Below are positions 12,783-13,771 of a stretch of DNA of 13,771 nucleotides, piece after piece (positions within the stretch are counted from its first letter, which is position 1; the number at the start of each line of letters is the position of its first letter). The stretch is taken from positions 1-13,771 of the forward strand of contig JAFTMF010000057.1 of assembly GCA_017452565.1 (NCBI GenBank). Reading direction: 5' to 3'. A model generated the notes under the pieces. That model did not search any database and was not told the origin of the DNA. It saw nothing but the letters and a program-made list of their open reading frames with translations. The stretch is from Clostridia bacterium. Lineage in GTDB: Bacteria; Bacillota; Clostridia; Oscillospirales; CAG-272. The position numbers and the translations under genes were made by a program.

Positions 12783-12809
12783 AGAATCAATCACACCGGG
12801 GAGGTTATT

Positions 12810-13754
12810 ATGTCACTGTTTGCCCCTGCTTATTATCCTGCCTTCCGCTGCATTGCGGGAGACTGCGCTCACAGCTGCTGCATCGGCTGGGAGATCGGGA
12901 TCGATCTCGCCACGCTGGCGCGGTACAAAGCCCTGCCCCCCAAGGAGCGCAAGGCCATCTTCGCCCATACCGTCACCCAAAAAGGGAGCACCACCTTCCG
13001 ACTTTCCGCCAATGGTCGCTGTCCTTTTCTAAATGACAGCGGATTGTGCCGTCTGATTCTCACCCACGGCGAGGAGATTCTGTGCGACATCTGTCGGGAG
13101 CATCCCCGATTCTACAATCTGTTCTCCCAGCAAACCGAGGTGGGGCTGGGACTGTGCTGTGAAGAGGCGGCACGGCTGATCCTCACCCATCCCGATCCCT
13201 TTGCCCTGATTTGTTTGAAAGATACTGCCCAATCTGCCCCTGCCGATCCCTTTGAGGCGGATTTCTTTGCCCGTCGGGAGGAGATGTTCCAAATCCTGTG
13301 CGATCGCAGCCGACCGCTTCCCGATCGGGTGGAGCAGCTATTGGCTAACTACTCCCTCTCCCGTTCGACCATATTCGACAGCGACCGCCATTGGCAGAGC
13401 GTCTACCGAGCTTTAGAGCGTCTGCATCCCGCTTGGGACGATGCCCTCACCGCTTGGGAAAATGCACCACCCTTCCCCACTCTCCCCGACACCGTCGCCA
13501 CCGAACAGCTCATCGCCTACTTTCTCCACCGCCATTTAACCGGTGCGCTGGAGGACGGCAGTTACGGGGTGCGAGTGGCATTTGCTCTGCTGTCCGCTCA
13601 CGTCATCACTGCCATTGCCGTAGCGATGGGAGGAGACAGCCCTCTTGCCACGCTGATCGACGCCTCCCGGGCTTACTCGGAAGAGGTAGAGTATGACGAG
13701 GACAACACAGCGGTGCTGCTGAAGGAACTGGATCGGCTGCAAAGGGAGTTTTAG
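12810..13754 (+). CDS. fliB: FliB-family cysteine-cluster protein (flagellin lysine-N-methylase-like)
   Basis: A 314-residue protein of the CxxCxxCC/FliB family. The N-terminal part carries the clustered cysteines that define it: Cys14, Cys19, Cys23 and Cys24 in CIAGDCAHSCCIGW, Cys71 in RCPFL, Cys80, Cys92 and Cys95 in LCDICREHPR, and Cys116-Cys117 in GLCCEEAARL. These probably bind a metal or iron-sulfur cluster. The C-terminal half is helical and less conserved. In Salmonella, FliB methylates lysines of flagellin; many clostridial homologues carry that name without proof. No flagellar or chemotaxis gene is in this window, so the target could be another surface or cytoplasmic protein. RBS GGGGAGG lies 5 bases before the ATG. 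The earlier in-frame start at 12747 is excluded because the promoter lies inside it. No terminator is visible in the last 17 bases. Confidence 0.82.
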   Translation: MSLFAPAYYPAFRCIAGDCAHSCCIGWEIGIDLATLARYKALPPKERKAIFAHTVTQKGSTTFRLSANGRCPFLNDSGLCRLILTHGEEILCDICREHPRFYNLFSQQTEVGLGLCCEEAARLILTHPDPFALICLKDTAQSAPADPFEADFFARREEMFQILCDRSRPLPDRVEQLLANYSLSRSTIFDSDRHWQSVYRALERLHPAWDDALTAWENAPPFPTLPDTVATEQLIAYFLHRHLTGALEDGSYGVRVAFALLSAHVITAIAVAMGGDSPLATLIDASRAYSEEVEYDEDNTAVLLKELDRLQREF

Positions 13755-13771
13755 GCGCTGTAATCTCCCTC

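Noticed and set aside
12747..12809. 21-codon N-terminal extension of the FliB-like protein.
   Set aside because: The near-consensus promoter and the RBS lie inside this stretch, so it is not transcribed as part of the gene.

Overview
The window looks like a piece of a Gram-positive, endospore-forming Clostridia genome, probably a gut Oscillospiraceae/Ruminococcaceae-type organism. The reasons are a clear SpoVT homologue, several Sec lipoproteins with Gram-positive lipoboxes, strong AGGAGG-type ribosome binding sites, sigma-A-like promoters and moderate GC content. No rRNA or marker gene is present, so the placement is an inference. All gene functions are read from motifs and family resemblance; no search was run.

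Region 1 (1-8260, minus strand) is a seven-gene operon running right to left. It holds a CUT1-type ABC ATPase, two MalF/MalG-type permeases, a UgpB-like solute-binding lipoprotein, a thermonuclease (SNase) lipoprotein with two OB-fold-like domains, a 570-residue multidomain lipoprotein with an OB-fold-like domain, and a secreted protein cut by the window edge. The genes are tightly spaced, with one overlap and RBSs at the starts. A sigma-A-like promoter lies at 8233-8260. Its leader carries three perfect 10-bp direct repeats and a 13-bp palindrome built from the same half-site. Pairing a secreted nuclease and OB-fold proteins with an importer suggests a surface system that cuts nucleic acids (or another phosphodiester polymer) and imports the products. 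This is the most interesting part of the window.

Region 2 (8257-10287) has two divergent genes. One is an RDD-family membrane protein (minus) with no visible terminator before the ABC operon. The other is a GTG-started SASA/SGNH-type esterase lipoprotein (plus) with its own promoter and a strong terminator.

Region 3 (10331-12066) contains a FucO-like iron alcohol dehydrogenase (lactaldehyde/propanediol type) with a strong promoter and a 9-bp-arm inverted repeat at the transcription start, followed by a strong hairpin terminator. Convergent to it is a small AT-rich four-helix membrane protein with its own consensus promoter and a GTG start.

Region 4 (12098-13771) contains spoVT, with a candidate sigma-G promoter and a terminator, then a FliB/CxxCxxCC-family cysteine-rich protein behind a near-consensus sigma-A promoter.

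There is no gene-free stretch longer than about 300 bases. The longest is 9016-9280, which holds two divergent promoters and a 13-bp inverted repeat. No tRNA, rRNA, CRISPR array, insertion sequence or phage gene was seen.
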